This document shows, one piece after another, positions 1-6,213 of a stretch of 7,364 nt of DNA. The notes below the pieces were generated by a model, which had not been told where the DNA came from, did no database searches, and saw only the letters and a program-made list of their open reading frames with translations. The position numbers and the translations under genes were made by a program. This stretch comes from Sandaracinaceae bacterium (GTDB lineage Bacteria; Myxococcota_A; Polyangia; Polyangiales; JAFGIB01): assembly GCA_017881145.1 (NCBI GenBank), contig JADGRG010000586.1:1-7364 (forward strand). The letters are read 5' to 3'. Every line of letters starts with the position of its first letter. Within the stretch, counting starts at the first letter, position 1.

Positions 1-497
1 ACGAACTTCCCGCTCGCCAAGAAGACGATGAACATCGTGCCCAACCAGAAACCCGGCAGGGAATAGAGCATGAAGAGAAAGACCGTCAGCACGCGGTCGC
101 CGAGGCTGTGCTGTTTGACGGCGGAATAGACACCCAGCGGAATCGAGATCAGATAAGCGAGCGCGATCGACACGAACGAGAGCAGAAGGGTAATGGGCAG
201 CGCTTCACCGATCACCTCCGCGATGGGCCTGCCGTTCTGCCAACACGTGCCGAGGTCCAAGGTCGCAAGCCTGCGCACTAGGTGCCCGTATTGGACATAC
301 CAAGGCTTGTCCAAGTCGTAGAGGCGGCGCATCTGTTCCAGCGCCTCCTGCGAGATCTGCTGCCGGTGCATCGGATTCTGGAACTGCGCGGTGATCGGAT
401 CCGTGCCCGCCATCCGCATCAGCAGGAAGCACAGCAGCGTAATCCCGAAGAGCGTCGGCACCATCCAGAACAAACGTCGCAGCGCGTAGCTCAGCAT
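1..497 (-). CDS. Peptide/oligopeptide ABC transporter permease, DppB/OppB type (C-terminus outside window)
   Basis: This is the first of the two membrane subunits expected in a peptide-type ABC importer; it forms half of the channel across the inner membrane. 165 residues are visible, about half of the usual 310-340, and the reading frame is open at the left edge. A membrane helix lies at about residues 9-29. It is followed by the periplasmic loop typical of the family, with YDLDKPWYVQYG at 60-71 and DLGTCWQNGRPIAEVI at 81-96. The transmembrane domain then begins with helices at about 100-122 and 137-160, including SIPLGVYSA and SLPGFWLG. The ATG at 497-495 starts 4 bases after the stop of the binding-protein gene and has no clear Shine-Dalgarno, so translation is probably coupled to that gene. 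Family assignment is firm; the substrate cannot be read from the sequence. The second permease and the ATPases are expected to the left. Confidence 0.9.
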   Translation of the reverse strand, partial: MLSYALRRLFWMVPTLFGITLLCFLLMRMAGTDPITAQFQNPMHRQQISQEALEQMRRLYDLDKPWYVQYGHLVRRLATLDLGTCWQNGRPIAEVIGEALPITLLLSFVSIALAYLISIPLGVYSAVKQHSLGDRVLTVFLFMLYSLPGFWLGTMFIVFLASGKF

Positions 498-501
498 CGC
501 G

Positions 502-2307
502 TCACTTCGGGGCCTGGAAGCTCGGGTCGATCCACATCCGCTCGAACTGCCACCACATCAAGCTCTCGCGCGCGCCTTTGATCTTCTTGTGCAGGAGCGC
601 GAGCTCCGGACGAACATACATGAATGTGTAAGGCTGCTCGTCCTGCAGGATGCCACCGAACTTACGGTAGAGCGCATCCCGCTCGCCCGCATCGAAGACC
701 ACTCGTGCATCTTCCAGCAGCTTGTCGACCGCGGGATTGCGATAGCTGATGTAGTTCGAGCCGCCCTTGATGCCGCTCGAATGCCAGATCTGCGTCGGCT
801 CGTCGCGTGGTCCACCGGCCCAAAGCAACGTGCAGGCGTCGAAGCGGTGCTCCGAGAGGCGCTTGCTGAAGGCAGCCCACTCGACGCTCTGGATCTCCAT
901 CTCGATGCCGATGCGACTCAAGTCTTCCTTGAGCTTGGCGACCCAGTGGGCGGCTTCGCTCGCGCCCACCGGCAGCATGAACACGAAGCGAAACTCTACG
1001 CCCTGCCTATCGCGCACGCCGTCGCCGTTGCTGTCCTTCCAACCTGCTTCGTCCAGGAGCGTCTGCGCCGCACCGGGGTCATAAGGCAGCGGCTTCAGCT
1101 CGGCGTCGCACGCGGAGCTCGCCCAATAGAAGTGACAGGTGGTCGGCCTCGGCAAGCCGTAGAGCATCTTCTCGATGACGCCTGGCCTGTCGACCAGCAT
1201 GGTGAGCGCTCGGCGCACGCGCTTGTCAGCGAAGAACGGACGCTCTTCGTTCCAGCCGATCCAGGCATAGTTCGCGGAGTAGAACTTCGAACGGTTCCAC
1301 GCTTGCCGCAGCACCGGGCTGTCCATGTGGACCCACTGCTCGGTGGTGACTTGATCGACCATGTCGATGTCGCCGCGCTCGGCGAGCTGCAGCATGACGG
1401 TGTGATCGCTCTGGATGCGGAACACCAAGCGCTCTAGATAAGGCGCCTGGCCCCAATAGGCGTCGTTGCGCGCCAGCGCGATCTTCTGATTGCTCTGCCA
1501 CGTTACGAACTTGAAAGGCCCGGTGCCGATCGGATTGCGGTTCAGGATATTGGTCGCAGCCTCGTTGTATTCGCGCCCTTTGAGCCTCGCGATGACGTGG
1601 GCCGGCTGGATCGGGATATCCGAAAGTGCATCGAGCGAAAGAAAGTAGGGACGCTTCCACTTGAACGTGACTGTGTAGTCGTCGTCCGCGCTGTAGCTCG
1701 CCAGCTCCTGCAGCGAGGAGCGCACGTGCACCGCCTTGGTGGTGGGGTCCCTTATCTTGTCGAGGGTCGCGATCACATCGCGCGCGGTGAAAGGCAAGCC
1801 GTCGTGCCAGACCACGCCCTTGCGCAGGTGAAAGGTGTAGGTCTTCCTGTCGGCGCTGATCTCCCACGTGGTGGCGAGCTCAGGCACGTAGCGGTAGTTA
1901 GGGTCGTCGAAGGGGTCGACGTTGATCAACCCTTCGTAGACGCGGTGGCGAGTGATCCACGAGGCGACGGCATCCGCGTCCACGCTTGGGTTGAGCGACG
2001 GTGGATCGGTCCGGATACCGACGACCAACTCGCCCCCCGAGTGCGGCTGCCCTTGCATCACGGAAGCTGGCAGCTTGCCCGCCAGCCATAGGTCGTCCGC
2101 GGCGGCCACACTCGCAGGTACCGCCGACGGCTCCGCTTTGGCGGCCCGAGCGCTTGCTGCCTCCGCTGCGGCTCGTGCGCGCTCCTGGTCCGTCTTGCCG
2201 CGCGTGCAGCCCACGGCGGCCACTGCACACAAGCAGGCCAGGCACAGAGCCGCTCGTACGCCAAGCCTACCCATGTCGCTACCAAGCCAACGCGATGCGT
2301 GCTTCAT
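502..2307 (-). CDS. Peptide ABC transporter substrate-binding lipoprotein (SBP_bac_5, OppA/DppA family)
   Basis: This 601-residue protein should capture peptides or similar solutes in the periplasm and deliver them to the permease encoded next to it. The N-terminus is a lipoprotein signal: a basic stretch, a hydrophobic core at about 19-32, and a lipobox ending AVGC with Cys34 as the lipidated residue. An Ala/Glu/Arg-rich, low-complexity linker follows at about 36-70. The SBP_bac_5 fold starts near residue 91 with GGELVVGIRTDPPSLNPS. Further family hallmarks are YEGL at 124-127, PELATTWEISAD at 142-153, LRKGVVWHDGLPFTARDV at 161-178, and NPIGTGPFKF at 258-267. The ATG at 2307-2305 overlaps the pgsA stop in an ATGA motif and has GGAGG at 2316-2312, which favours this start. 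Met12 would give a shorter, also workable signal peptide. A length of 601 is somewhat above the common 500-550, mainly because of the linker. The transported substrate is unknown. Confidence 0.93.
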   Translation of the reverse strand: MKHASRWLGSDMGRLGVRAALCLACLCAVAAVGCTRGKTDQERARAAAEAASARAAKAEPSAVPASVAAADDLWLAGKLPASVMQGQPHSGGELVVGIRTDPPSLNPSVDADAVASWITRHRVYEGLINVDPFDDPNYRYVPELATTWEISADRKTYTFHLRKGVVWHDGLPFTARDVIATLDKIRDPTTKAVHVRSSLQELASYSADDDYTVTFKWKRPYFLSLDALSDIPIQPAHVIARLKGREYNEAATNILNRNPIGTGPFKFVTWQSNQKIALARNDAYWGQAPYLERLVFRIQSDHTVMLQLAERGDIDMVDQVTTEQWVHMDSPVLRQAWNRSKFYSANYAWIGWNEERPFFADKRVRRALTMLVDRPGVIEKMLYGLPRPTTCHFYWASSACDAELKPLPYDPGAAQTLLDEAGWKDSNGDGVRDRQGVEFRFVFMLPVGASEAAHWVAKLKEDLSRIGIEMEIQSVEWAAFSKRLSEHRFDACTLLWAGGPRDEPTQIWHSSGIKGGSNYISYRNPAVDKLLEDARVVFDAGERDALYRKFGGILQDEQPYTFMYVRPELALLHKKIKGARESLMWWQFERMWIDPSFQAPK

Positions 2308-2978
2308 TCACCCTCCGAGCGCAGCGCCTGCTCGCGCAGCATATCGTCGCGCTCGCGCTTCTCCTTGGCTTCCACGGCTGCCACGAAAAGCCCGATGTAT
2401 TCACCGGCGCTGGTGATCGCGAAGAACACGCTCAAGTAGAGCAGCGAGAGACCGACCGCGTTCAGATCCACCGCGGCCTTGTAGAAGCCCCAGTCGAGCA
2501 CGTAGGTGTCGTGGAGGATCAGCGCCACCAGCGCGACCATCTGCACGGCGGTCTTGTCCTTGCCGCCGCGACTGGCTGCGATCACCACCCCTTCGCTGAT
2601 TGCGATGGTGCGCAGCGCCGTGATCGAAAGCTCTCGCGCCGCGATGATGATCACCGGCCATGCCGGCACGTGCCCGATCTCGACCATCAGCACCAAAGTG
2701 GCGAGCACGATCAGTTTATCGGCGAGAGGGTCGAGGAACTTGCCCAGCACGCTAGTCAGGCCCATGCGTCGCGCGAGATAGCCGTCGACGAAGTCGGTCA
2801 CGGCTGCGGCCGAGTAAGCCATGGTCGCCCAGAAGTTGGCCCAGCGTGTCTCTTGCCACATCAGCCAGAGCACGACCGGAATCATCACGACCCGCCCCAT
2901 GGTGAGCAGGTTCGGAAGGTTCAGCGCGTCCTCGCTGAGCGTCCGGCGGCGTGCGGCTTTCTTGTCGTCTAGGGCCAT
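2304..2978 (-). CDS. pgsA: CDP-diacylglycerol--glycerol-3-phosphate 3-phosphatidyltransferase (phosphatidylglycerophosphate synthase)
   Basis: PgsA is an inner-membrane enzyme that transfers the phosphatidyl group of CDP-diacylglycerol to glycerol-3-phosphate, the committed step to phosphatidylglycerol and cardiolipin. The 224-residue protein carries the full CDP-alcohol phosphotransferase motif: D62, D65-G66, A69-R70, G79, D83 and D87 in the order DxxDGxxARx8GxxxDxxxD. PgsA-like traits outside the motif are LPNLLTMGRV at 21-30, AARELSITALRTIA at 113-126 and GKDKTAVQMVA at 139-149. Several hydrophobic helices follow, and the tail is charged (about 203-224). The N-terminal extension before LPN is about 20 residues and basic. 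ATG 2978-2976 has only a weak purine-rich stretch upstream. The gene is first in a minus-strand unit, and its stop overlaps the start of a peptide-binding lipoprotein gene. It is divergent from a flippase-like gene. The related serine-using enzyme PssA is less likely given the GK-KT-QMVA segment. Confidence 0.94.
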   Translation of the reverse strand: MALDDKKAARRRTLSEDALNLPNLLTMGRVVMIPVVLWLMWQETRWANFWATMAYSAAAVTDFVDGYLARRMGLTSVLGKFLDPLADKLIVLATLVLMVEIGHVPAWPVIIIAARELSITALRTIAISEGVVIAASRGGKDKTAVQMVALVALILHDTYVLDWGFYKAAVDLNAVGLSLLYLSVFFAITSAGEYIGLFVAAVEAKEKRERDDMLREQALRSEGE

Positions 2979-3001
2979 GCTCGCGCTCTCTCGCGCTCCG
3001 A

Positions 3002-3030
3002 ATAGTGGTCGACATCCCGGATGCGGGCAA
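3002..3030 (-). promoter_or_regulatory. Weak sigma-70-like promoter candidate for pgsA
   Basis: On the minus strand TTGCCC (3030-3025) and CACTAT (3007-3002) are separated by exactly 17 bases. They match the TTGACA/TATAAT consensus at 4 of 6 and 3 of 6 positions. Transcription would begin near 2995, about 17 bases before the pgsA ATG. The match is poor, and in GC-rich genomes housekeeping promoters are hard to tell from background, so this is only a candidate. Confidence 0.2.
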
Positions 3031-3074
3031 CGCCTGCGGCGACTTCCGCTGCCTTGGCCAACGACCTGCTACCA

Positions 3075-3091
3075 TGGCACTTTCCGTGCCC
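3075..3091. promoter_or_regulatory. Palindromic element with sigma-54-like -24/-12 spacing on both strands
   Basis: The plus strand reads TGGCAC-N5-GTGCC, a perfect 5-bp inverted repeat (3076-3080 and 3086-3090). GG at 3076-3077 and GC at 3088-3089 are ten bases apart, the spacing of sigma-54 promoters (TGGCAC-N5-TTGC). On the plus strand 9 of 14 informative positions match, and on the minus strand 10 of 14, because the palindrome presents GG-N10-GC in both directions. If active, transcription toward the flippase-like gene would begin near 3101, and toward pgsA near 3065. No enhancer site is identified, and the element could equally be a repressor operator or chance. Confidence 0.25.
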
Positions 3092-3138
3092 CTTTACTTG
3101 GGCAGTGCTCCGACCGCGTGCGAAGTGCCCACACCGAC

Positions 3139-4203
3139 ATGACCACCTCGCCGCTTCCACCCTCTCCAGAAGCCCAGGCGGCCTCCGATGCAGGTCTTGC
3201 CCTGCTACCGCCGGCAACCCTACCCGTCGCCGATCCCACCGCGATGGCGCGGGGTCTGGTCCGCAAGGTGATGCTGGCCGCGCTCTTCGGCGGCCTCGTC
3301 TTCGCCGCGCTCGCGCTCTACGGGGATGTACACAAGCTGCGAGAGGCGGCGCAGAGCTTCGCACCACGCGCCGTGGCCCTCGGCTTTGCTTTGGCTGCCG
3401 GCAACTACGGCCTGCGCATCTGGCGCTGGCACTATTATCTGCGTTGCATCGGCGTCAGCGTGCCGCTCTTCGAGAGCTCCGTGGTCTTCCTCTCCGGCTT
3501 CGTGATGAGCGTCACGCCCGGCAAAGTGGGCGAGGTCTTCAAGTCGCTCTTGCTCTACGAGTCGCGCCAGATCTCCATCGTCCGCACCGCGCCGATCGTG
3601 ATCGCCGAACGCCTGACCGATCTCGTGGCGCTGGTCTTGCTCACGGCCGTCGGCTCCCTCGCATTCGAGCATGGCATCGCCATCGCGGGCGCCGGTGCCG
3701 TGGTGGTCTTCGGCATGCTCGCGACCTTCGCCTATCGCCCGCTCGGAGAGCTCTGCCTCGGCGTGCTTTCACGGCTGCCGGTGCTCTCGAAGGTGAGCCC
3801 CAAGCTCCGCGAGGCTTACGAGACGCTCTTGACCATGCTGCGGCCGACGGCGCTCTTGGTTGGCACCTTCATCGCAGTGCTGGCGTGGGGCCTGGAGTGC
3901 GCAGCGCTCTACGCCATCGTGCACGGCTTTGCCGGCATCGTGCTGCCCTGGGACGCGGCCATCTTCGCGTATTCCGCATCCACCATCATCGGCGCTCTCG
4001 CGATGATGCCTGGCGGCCTCGGCGTCACCGAGGCGGGCATGACCGGCCTCTTGCAGAAGTTAGGTGGGCCTGCCATGCAACCGGCTGTTGCAACTGCAGC
4101 CACCATACTGGTGCGTCTGGCAACGCTCTGGTTTGCCGTCGCCATCGGCATGGTCGCCCTCGCCATCTACCGCTGGACCCGCCGCCGAGCGCAGAGCTCG
4201 TAG
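3139..4203 (+). CDS. Flippase-like integral membrane protein, LPG_synthase_TM family (MprF membrane domain type)
   Basis: This 354-residue protein belongs to the family of stand-alone proteins resembling the membrane half of MprF, the lysyl-phosphatidylglycerol synthase/flippase. No aminoacyl-transferase domain is present. A Pro/Ala-rich N-terminus of about 38 residues precedes the first helix (about 44-61). Family signatures are NYGLRIWRWHYYLRCIGV at 89-106, SGFVMSVTPGKVGEVFKSLLL at 119-139, ERLTDLVAL at 157-165, and MMPGGLGVTEAGMTGLL at 289-305, followed by R326 in the next helix. The likely role is moving or binding a lipid in the inner membrane, but the substrate differs among members and cannot be read here. 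ATG 3139 is chosen because the frame upstream is open only as antisense to pgsA. It has no clear Shine-Dalgarno, and ATG 3244 (Met36) remains an alternative start. The gene is divergent from pgsA, which supplies phosphatidylglycerol, a substrate of MprF-type enzymes. Confidence 0.88.
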   Translation: MTTSPLPPSPEAQAASDAGLALLPPATLPVADPTAMARGLVRKVMLAALFGGLVFAALALYGDVHKLREAAQSFAPRAVALGFALAAGNYGLRIWRWHYYLRCIGVSVPLFESSVVFLSGFVMSVTPGKVGEVFKSLLLYESRQISIVRTAPIVIAERLTDLVALVLLTAVGSLAFEHGIAIAGAGAVVVFGMLATFAYRPLGELCLGVLSRLPVLSKVSPKLREAYETLLTMLRPTALLVGTFIAVLAWGLECAALYAIVHGFAGIVLPWDAAIFAYSASTIIGALAMMPGGLGVTEAGMTGLLQKLGGPAMQPAVATAATILVRLATLWFAVAIGMVALAIYRWTRRRAQSS

Positions 4204-4213
4204 GAGACGCGAT

Positions 4214-4241
4214 CCGCCGAGAGCCGCAGGCTGCTCGGCGG
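4214..4241. terminator. Strong hairpin between convergent genes, probable bidirectional terminator
   Basis: The arm CCGCCGAGAGCC (4214-4225) pairs with GGCTGCTCGGCGG (4229-4241). Twelve base pairs form, with one bulged G (4233) and a GCA triloop. The hairpin lies in the 53-base gap between the flippase-like gene (stop at 4203) and actF (stop at 4257), so it could stop transcription from both sides. No T-run follows on either strand, so it is not a textbook intrinsic terminator. It may act with Rho or protect the 3' ends of the mRNAs. Confidence 0.6.
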
Positions 4242-4256
4242 GTATGTGAACCACCT

Positions 4257-5606
4257 TCAGACGTTGACGAAGTCGATCGCTCGCGACAAGCGCGGGTCGC
4301 CGACTGCGATCAGCGGGTACTTGCGCATGGTGCGAAACACCGCTGTCAGGTAGATGCCGACGGTCGCCATGACACAGCCCGCCTCCATCCACATACCGGC
4401 GAACTGCACGGGCAGATACGGGCGATAGTAAGGCATCACCCAGTAGTACATCTCCAGCAGATGCATCCCGAGCAACCATGCAGCGGCAAAGCCGAGGGCG
4501 CGATGGTTGCGCTTGGCGTTGCGCGAAATGATTGCGTAGAAGGGCACGATGAACTTCAGCACCACGACCATCACGCTCAGCACCTGCCAGGAGGGAAGAT
4601 CCCAGCGGCGGTGGTAGTAGATGGTCTCCTCCGGAATGGCGGCATACCAGATCAGCATGAACTCGCTGAACGAGATGTAAGCCCAGAACACCAGAAAGCC
4701 GAACATCAGCTTGCCGAGGTCGTGATAGTGCTCGGTATTGACCTCGTTGTGGATCAATCCGGCACGCTTCCAGCCGAGCGTGAGCAGAATCACCGACGCG
4801 AACGAGGTTACCGCGGAGCTGGCGAAGATCCGCACGCCGAACATGGTCGAGTACCAGCCCGGCTCCAGCGACATCACCCAGTCGAATCCCGCGAAAGTTA
4901 GCGAGAGCGCGAAGAGCATGGTCGCCACCGGCGCCATCCGCTGCAGCTTCACGGTCCACTGCTTGTCGCCGCTCGCATCCTGGGCCGTGGAATAGCCGAA
5001 GAGCCGCAGCCCGAGCCAGAGCCACACCAAGAAGTAGACACAAGCCCGCAAGCCGAAGAAGCCGTGATTCAAGAACGCGCCCTTCTTCTTCAGGGTCGCT
5101 TCCTCTATCAGTGCGTGCGGACCGTGCTCTTCTCCATTTTCTTCACCAGTCGACACGGCTTCGTGCCCGGCTTCGTGCCCGGCTTCGTGCGCGGTCGGCG
5201 CATGTTCCACTGCATGCTCCTGTGCCTGCGCCGCGCCACTCTTGTCAGCGCTCCACCACGGGTAGAGCGTCTTCAGGTTCGGCACGAGCGGTAGGAAGAG
5301 CAAGGGCAGCACGACGACACCGCTGATCAGGAACTCGGCCGAGCGACGCACGGACGCGCTCCAGCCGGCGCCGGTCAGGTGCTGAATCAGCACGAAGAAC
5401 ACCGACCCGAGCCAAAGCGTCATCACGGTGATGAAGCCGTAGAGATAGGAAAACGCGAAGCGCTCCGGTTGCAGAACCGCCCCCGCCAGCGCAGCCAGGC
5501 TGCCCAGCGCTCCGATGGCTGCGGAGATCTTCCACGCACCGCTCCAGCTAGAGCCTTCTGGGATCCGGTACTTCGTCGCATCGAGGGTGGTGTTGGCGTC
5601 GCTCAC
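4257..5606 (-). CDS. actF: Alternative complex III subunit ActF (NrfD-like quinol:cytochrome c oxidoreductase membrane subunit)
   Basis: ActF is one of the two large multi-helix membrane subunits of alternative complex III, which oxidises quinol and reduces cytochrome c or an associated oxidase. The 449-residue protein has about ten hydrophobic segments. Segments typical of ActF are YGFITVMTLWLGSVFFVLIQH at 56-76 (continuing to LTGAGWSASVRR), FDWVMSLEPGWYSTMFGVRI at 241-260, FWAYISFSEFMLIWYAAIPEE at 307-327, YYHRRW at 330-335, and a C-terminal helix ending near 425. Between the third and fourth helices there is a hydrophilic, His/Glu-rich segment (about 122-176) holding seven histidines at 131-164, partly encoded by 12-bp tandem repeats. 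The start is GTG at 5606-5604, one base after the actE stop, with GGGGAG seven bases upstream. The gene is last in the visible act operon and converges on the flippase-like gene. Confidence 0.92.
   Translation of the reverse strand: MSDANTTLDATKYRIPEGSSWSGAWKISAAIGALGSLAALAGAVLQPERFAFSYLYGFITVMTLWLGSVFFVLIQHLTGAGWSASVRRSAEFLISGVVVLPLLFLPLVPNLKTLYPWWSADKSGAAQAQEHAVEHAPTAHEAGHEAGHEAVSTGEENGEEHGPHALIEEATLKKKGAFLNHGFFGLRACVYFLVWLWLGLRLFGYSTAQDASGDKQWTVKLQRMAPVATMLFALSLTFAGFDWVMSLEPGWYSTMFGVRIFASSAVTSFASVILLTLGWKRAGLIHNEVNTEHYHDLGKLMFGFLVFWAYISFSEFMLIWYAAIPEETIYYHRRWDLPSWQVLSVMVVVLKFIVPFYAIISRNAKRNHRALGFAAAWLLGMHLLEMYYWVMPYYRPYLPVQFAGMWMEAGCVMATVGIYLTAVFRTMRKYPLIAVGDPRLSRAIDFVNV
5157..5192. repeat. 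Three tandem 12-bp repeats inside actF
   Basis: GGCTTCGTGCCC occurs three times head to tail (5157-5168, 5169-5180, 5181-5192). The third copy differs by one base (GGCTTCGTGCGC). On the coding minus strand the unit keeps the frame and encodes repeating His-Glu-Ala-Gly at ActF residues 139-150. The number of copies could change by slippage without breaking the frame. Confidence 0.9.
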
Positions 5607-5607
5607 G

Positions 5608-6213
5608 TCACTGCTCCCCGGCCTGGCTGAGCTCTAGGGCTCGCACGTAGCTGACAATCGCCCAGCGGTCGCTGGCCGGAATCGAGTAGTTGTATGGAGG
5701 CATGTTACGCACGCCGTGCGTGATGGTCGCGTAGAGCTGACCATCAGGCATGTGCCGGATGCGGTCGTCGTTCAGGTTCGTCGGCGCCACCATGCCAGAG
5801 TTGTTCTTCTGCGAGAGCACGAACACAGTGCCCTTGCCCGTGCCAGCTCGGTCGTGGCAAGGCACGCAGTAGATGTTGAAGCGCTGCTCACCGCGCGCGA
5901 TCGCGCCATCGAGGCCGCCGAGCTGACCGATCACGGAGTCTGGCGTGCGCATCACGTAGCCGCTGCCGTCAGCGAGCTCGCCGTCCGCAAGCTCCGAGCT
6001 TGGCTCCATCTCGCGCGCAAAGGTGTGCGCGACCGGCTTCCGCATCGACCTGTGGTCGGCGAAGAAGTCGCTCCTCGATTGCGGGTTGTAGCGCTGCTGG
6101 TGAAACATGTTCCGGATCGGAACGATGGGCGATTCCGCCGAAGTCTCGCCGCGGCAGGCCGCCGCAACCAGACCAAGGCTGAGAGCCGCAAAGCAACGAA
6201 GCAGGTTAGTCAC
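5608..6213 (-). CDS. actE: Alternative complex III subunit ActE, monohaem cytochrome c lipoprotein
   Basis: ActE is the monohaem cytochrome c subunit of alternative complex III, on the periplasmic face, in the electron path from the haem/iron-sulfur subunits toward the acceptor. The 201-residue protein begins with a lipoprotein signal whose likely lipidated residue is Cys20 (LVAAAC). The haem site is CVPCH at 116-120, within RGEQRFNIYCVPCHD. The probable axial methionine is M171 in GVRNMPPY; M155 in RHMPDG is a less likely alternative. The closing helix, SDRWAIVSYVRAL at 181-193, is typical of class I cytochrome c domains. The start is GTG at 6213-6211 in a GTGA overlap with the actD stop, preceded by AGGAGG (6226-6221) at seven bases, which fixes this start. 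The region 21-90 has no haem motif and probably contacts other subunits. Confidence 0.93.
   Translation of the reverse strand: MTNLLRCFAALSLGLVAAACRGETSAESPIVPIRNMFHQQRYNPQSRSDFFADHRSMRKPVAHTFAREMEPSSELADGELADGSGYVMRTPDSVIGQLGGLDGAIARGEQRFNIYCVPCHDRAGTGKGTVFVLSQKNNSGMVAPTNLNDDRIRHMPDGQLYATITHGVRNMPPYNYSIPASDRWAIVSYVRALELSQAGEQ

Noticed and set aside
589..1437. A 282-codon plus-strand open frame
   Set aside because: It lies fully antisense to the substrate-binding protein gene, has no recognisable domain, and is expected from third-position GC bias.
2001..2972. A 323-codon plus-strand open frame
   Set aside because: It is antisense to pgsA and the start of the binding-protein gene. Both of those have clear family motifs, and this frame has none.
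3093..3098. TTTACT as a -10 box for the flippase-like gene
   Set aside because: No acceptable -35 lies 16-18 bases upstream; the nearest TTG-like word (3054-3059) is too far away.
2821..3138. N-terminal extension of the flippase-like protein to an upstream ATG
   Set aside because: The extension would be antisense to the conserved start of pgsA and cover the whole divergent control region. It resembles no family N-terminus.
3021..4901. A 626-codon plus-strand open frame
   Set aside because: It runs through the flippase-like gene in another frame and then antisense to actF. It is Arg/His/Ala-rich with no domain and no membrane segments.
4060..5043. A 327-codon minus-strand open frame
   Set aside because: It overlaps actF out of frame and continues antisense into the flippase-like gene. 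Its Arg/Ala-rich composition is typical of a shadow frame.
5157..5192. CRISPR-like or mobile-element repeat
   Set aside because: The 12-bp units are contiguous, keep the actF reading frame and have no spacers, so they are a coding microrepeat.
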